Source: Lentzea xinjiangensis (GTDB lineage: Bacteria; Actinomycetota; Actinomycetes; Mycobacteriales; Pseudonocardiaceae). Taken from it: 51,594 nt of DNA. The position numbers and the translations under genes are program-made. Below, in pieces: positions 49,307-51,594 of this stretch. The notes below the pieces were generated by a model. It saw only the letters and a program-made list of their open reading frames with translations, had not been told where the DNA came from and did not search any database. Where the stretch lies: NCBI RefSeq assembly GCF_900110955.1, contig NZ_FOFR01000015.1, positions 150,351-201,944 on the forward strand, read 5' to 3'. How positions within the stretch are numbered: the stretch's first letter is position 1; each line of letters opens with the position of its first letter.

Positions 49307-49738
49307 TCAGCAATGACACGCGACCTGGGGAACGTCCGCCGCGACGACCTGATCGGACTCCACCGGGTAGCCCGCCTCCCGCCAGGCCGTGATGCCTCCG
49401 GAAAGCCGCTTCACCCGGTACCCGCGCCGCGCGAGGGCGAGCGCACCCTTGGTGGCGGCGTTGCACTGGAAGCTCTCGCAGTAGCAGATGTAGACGAGGC
49501 CGGGATCGAGGTCGAGCCGCTCGGGCAGGTCGCGGTACGGCAGGTTGATCGCACCGGGGATGCGTGCCCGCGCGAACGCCTCGGACGCACGGGTCTCGAC
49601 GAGGACGTACCCCGCGGTGTTCCCGGCCAGCAGGTCCCGGTGGACGTCGTCGGGATCGGCCTCGAACGCCAGCTCGGCGGCGAAGTGGGCGGCCGCGGCG
49701 TGCGGGTCGGCGGCGGGGAAGCGCAACGCGTTCGTCAT
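49307..49738 (-). CDS. Rhodanese-like domain protein with an unusual active loop
   Basis: 143 residues, single rhodanese domain: VLVETRASEAFARARIPGAINLPYRDLPER near 46-75 and RGYRVKRLSGGITAWREAGYPV at the C-terminal end. The position of the catalytic C-x(5) loop holds CYCESFQCNAATKG, with three cysteines (85, 87, 92) instead of the usual single one. Two more Cys end the protein (ACHC). It could transfer sulfur or sense oxidants. Divergent from the Lrp-type gene. Confidence 0.82.
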   Translation of the reverse strand: MTNALRFPAADPHAAAAHFAAELAFEADPDDVHRDLLAGNTAGYVLVETRASEAFARARIPGAINLPYRDLPERLDLDPGLVYICYCESFQCNAATKGALALARRGYRVKRLSGGITAWREAGYPVESDQVVAADVPQVACHC

Positions 49739-49806
49739 GCCCCTGATCCTGCTGAGGTACGGCCCGTTCGCACATGCGGAAGTCCAGGTGTTCGGCGCGT
49801 TCTCCT

Positions 49807-49818
49807 TATGATTTCCAG
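49807..49818 (+). promoter_or_regulatory. Leaderless-type promoter of the Lrp-type gene
   Basis: TATGAT, 6 nt, GTG; the hexamer is close to consensus and no ribosome site exists. Confidence 0.6.
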
Positions 49819-50268
49819 GTGGAGCTCGACGCCGTGGACTGGAAGATCCTGTCGCTGTTGCAGCAGGACGGGCGGATGTCGTTCACCGCTCTGGGCCGGG
49901 ACGTCTCGCTGTCGGCCCCGGCGGTGACCGAGCGCGTGCGCCGCCTGCAGGCGCTGGGCGTGATCACGGGCTTCACCGCGGTGGTGTCGCCCGCCCGGCT
50001 GGGCCTGCCGATCGAGTCGATCGTGCGCGTGCGGGTCCGCTCACTGGACACGCCGCGGTTCCGGTCGCAGGTCCTGGTGCTGCCGCAGATCCTCGACGCC
50101 GACCACGTGACCGGCGACGACTGCTGGCTGCTGCGCGTCGTCTGCCGGTCGATGATCGAGCTGGAGGAACTCGTCGAGGTCATGCAGCGCTACGGCGACA
50201 CGACCACGTCTCTCGTCTTCTCCTCGCACGTGCGCAACCGGCCGCTCACTCCCGAACTCTTCAACTAG
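49819..50268 (+). CDS. Lrp/AsnC-family transcriptional regulator
   Basis: 149 residues from GTG 49819. The N-terminal HTH is LDAVDWKILSLLQQDGRMSFTALGRDVSLSAPAVTERVRRLQALGVITGF (about 3-52). The C-terminal RAM domain binds amino-acid effectors and forms oligomers (near 60-145). It probably controls the divergent rhodanese gene, a pairing seen in related genomes. Confidence 0.9.
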   Translation: MELDAVDWKILSLLQQDGRMSFTALGRDVSLSAPAVTERVRRLQALGVITGFTAVVSPARLGLPIESIVRVRVRSLDTPRFRSQVLVLPQILDADHVTGDDCWLLRVVCRSMIELEELVEVMQRYGDTTTSLVFSSHVRNRPLTPELFN

Positions 50269-50308
50269 GTGCTGCGAGCCCTCTACCGGTCGCGCTCCGG
50301 TGAGCGGG

Positions 50309-51136
50309 TCACCGCTTCCACCAGAACTCCGCCCAGTCGTCCAGTGGCCGGTAGCCGATGCGCTGGTAGATCGAGTTCGAGACCGGGTTGGTCAGGTCGG
50401 CGAAGAGGAGGACGTCGGTGGCCCCCTGGTCGAGGGCCCACTGGCTGATCATGGCGCTGACCGCGGCGCCGTAGCCGTGCCGGCGGTGCTCGGGCGGGGT
50501 GTAGACCGGGCCGATCCTGGTCATGCCGGCGTGCGGGACGCTCGCCACCGCCCAGGCGACCGGGGTGTCGTCGACCTGCCAGAGGGCGTGGCCGTTGCCG
50601 AGGCGCAGGGAGCCGCGCACGACCTCGGCCGGGTCCTCGTCCGGGGCCTCCGGGACCGCTTCCGCCTGGAAGGCCGCGCGCCAGGCGCCGAGGAGGCCGG
50701 CGTCGGCTTCGGTGGCCATGCGGCCGGAGCCGTCCACGGTCGGCGGGGCCAGGGTGTCCAGGCGGTACAGCCTGGTGGCCAGGGACTCGGTGAAGTCCTT
50801 GCCGGTCGCGGTGGCGAAGGCCGATGACCTTTCCCGCGGGCCGGTGACGCCGGGGGCGTCCGGGTCGACTTCGCTGACCAGTTCGGCTGCCAGGACCGCC
50901 GCCGCGAGGGGGAGGTCTGCCGCCTGGAAGGGCCAGGGAGGAGTGCGGATCAGCGATCCCACCAGCTCGCCGTTGTCGTGGAAGGTGATCAGCGTCGGGG
51001 GAAGTGCGGTGGCCGGCAGCCGCCGCACCCGGTCCAGAGAGGTGAGCGCCACCGTGTTGCGCACCGGATCGGCCGCGAGCCGATCGTGGGCGGTGGCGTC
51101 GAAGGACTCCAGGGTGGTGTGCACGACCGCGTCCAT
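50309..51136 (-). CDS. GNAT family N-acetyltransferase
   Basis: 275 residues from ATG 51136. The C-terminal GNAT core has the acetyl-CoA loop RIGPVYTPPEHRRHGYGAAVSAMI (near 216-239), then LFADLTNPVSNSIYQRIGYRPLDDW, the usual end. The N-terminal half is another weak GNAT-like or linker domain. The acceptor is unknown. Confidence 0.85.
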   Translation of the reverse strand: MDAVVHTTLESFDATAHDRLAADPVRNTVALTSLDRVRRLPATALPPTLITFHDNGELVGSLIRTPPWPFQAADLPLAAAVLAAELVSEVDPDAPGVTGPRERSSAFATATGKDFTESLATRLYRLDTLAPPTVDGSGRMATEADAGLLGAWRAAFQAEAVPEAPDEDPAEVVRGSLRLGNGHALWQVDDTPVAWAVASVPHAGMTRIGPVYTPPEHRRHGYGAAVSAMISQWALDQGATDVLLFADLTNPVSNSIYQRIGYRPLDDWAEFWWKR

Positions 51137-51198
51137 GGGTTCATCAGACCAGGCCCGGCAAGCGAAATCCGCCACCCGAGCCGGATGAGGGCATGCAA

Positions 51199-51243
51199 AA
51201 GGCCCCTGCGGGGAGCACTGGGTGCTCGACCCGCAGGGGCCTT
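51199..51243 (-). terminator. Terminator of the rRNA operon, compound hairpin
   Basis: AAGGCCCCTGCGGG and CCCGCAGGGGCCTT make a 14-bp stem. The inner loop holds a second 6-bp hairpin GAGCAC/GTGCTC. On the minus strand it comes 11 nt after the 5S 3' end and ends in TTTTGC. Confidence 0.85.
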
Positions 51244-51254
51244 CTGAAAGATTG

Positions 51255-51372
51255 TTCGGCGGCGACCTACTCTCCCACACCGTAACCAGTGCAGTACCAT
51301 CGGCGCAGAAGGGCTTAACTACCGGGTTCGGAATGGGACCGGGTGTTTCCCCAACGCTATAACCACCGAAAC
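51255..51372 (-). rRNA. rrf: 5S ribosomal RNA
   Basis: About 118 nt on the minus strand: begins GTTTCGGTGGTTATAGCG, contains the conserved ACCCGGTCCCATTCCGAAC and the E-loop region, and ends GGGAGAGTAGGTCGCCGCCGAA. End positions are approximate to a few nucleotides. Confidence 0.95.
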
Positions 51373-51477
51373 ACTATGGAATTCACAACCCAAACCCCGA
51401 ACCGCCACAGCGGCAGGGCTCGATCGGTTCTGGTTGTTCTTCCAGAACCGCACAGTGGATGCGTAGCGTCTTCGTAA
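51373..51477 (-). other. 23S-5S rRNA internal spacer with processing-type hairpin
   Basis: Contains CGGTTCTGG and CCAGAACCG (51425-51433, 51442-51450) around an 8-nt loop, a likely RNase III-type processing stem. No tRNA is in this spacer. Confidence 0.75.
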
Positions 51478-51594
51478 CAAGTCCTCGGCCTATTAGTACC
51501 AGTCAGCTCCAACCGTTACCGGTCTTCCACCTCCGGCCTATCAACCCAGTGGTCTAGCTGGGGGCCTTAACTCACGAAGAGTGGGATACCTCAT
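51478..51594 (-). rRNA. rrl: 23S ribosomal RNA, 3' end (partial)
   Basis: The last about 117 nt of 23S rRNA on the minus strand, ending GACTGGTACTAATAGGCCG then AGGACTTG; the gene continues past the right window edge. The 3' end is approximate. Confidence 0.93.

Overview
The window is about 51.6 kb of very GC-rich chromosome from an actinobacterium. The evidence is the GC-rich third codon positions, WhiB7 with an AT-hook, UvrD2 with HRDC and tetracysteine modules, adenylylatable glutamine synthetase plus GlnE, and UPF0182, DUF2342, DUF4191 and PPA1309 family proteins. Many genes have a TANNNT hexamer 6-7 nt before the start codon and no Shine-Dalgarno, as in leaderless mRNAs. Gene content fits a Pseudonocardiales genome (Lentzea/Saccharothrix type); that placement is inference.

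Layout. 1-780: gene-free DNA, then tRNA-Ala with its terminator. 0.9-12.5 kb: mixed metabolism, with a PaaK-type acyl-CoA ligase, a DsbA-like thioredoxin, an operon of GT2, GNAT and MFS genes, helicase HrpB, an HD hydrolase, an amino-acid permease, and a GlxA-type regulator divergent from a saccharopine-dehydrogenase-like gene. 12.5-13.6 kb: a decayed second GlxA-type regulator beside tmRNA. 13.7-20.8 kb: a two-component system, then smpB, ftsX, ftsE and prfB, the conserved actinobacterial trans-translation/division block. 20.8-22 kb: a PadR regulator, a small Cys-rich protein and two identical initiator tRNAs. 22-37 kb: UPF0182, a PDZ/S16 protease, a DUF2342 metalloprotease, an orphan TOMM cyclodehydratase-like protein, an ABC1 kinase, whiB7 and uvrD2, in an order resembling Rv3193c-Rv3198c of M. 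tuberculosis. This block is interrupted by a minisatellite and a methyltransferase pair. 37-47 kb: DUF4191, RDD, glnA and glnE, the nitrogen-assimilation block, with extra small genes. 47-51 kb: a phosphate transporter, a GATase, a rhodanese/Lrp pair and a GNAT. 51.2 kb to the end: the 3' end of an rRNA operon (23S, 5S, terminator) read leftward.

How the genes work together. tmRNA and SmpB (ribosome rescue) and RF2 (termination) lie beside FtsEX (cell-wall hydrolase control). GlnA is preceded by a four-site GlnR box and is modified by GlnE encoded nearby. whiB7, the intrinsic antibiotic-resistance regulator, has a complete attenuator: an autoregulatory-type promoter, upstream ORFs, a hairpin around a uORF stop codon and an 18-bp terminator.

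The most unusual elements are the whiB7 leader with tandem CTA codons, a C-rich 90-bp minisatellite of about 0.9 kb with G-quadruplex potential, the three-frameshift GlxA pseudogene next to ssrA, the number of apparently leaderless genes, and several uncharacterised small proteins.
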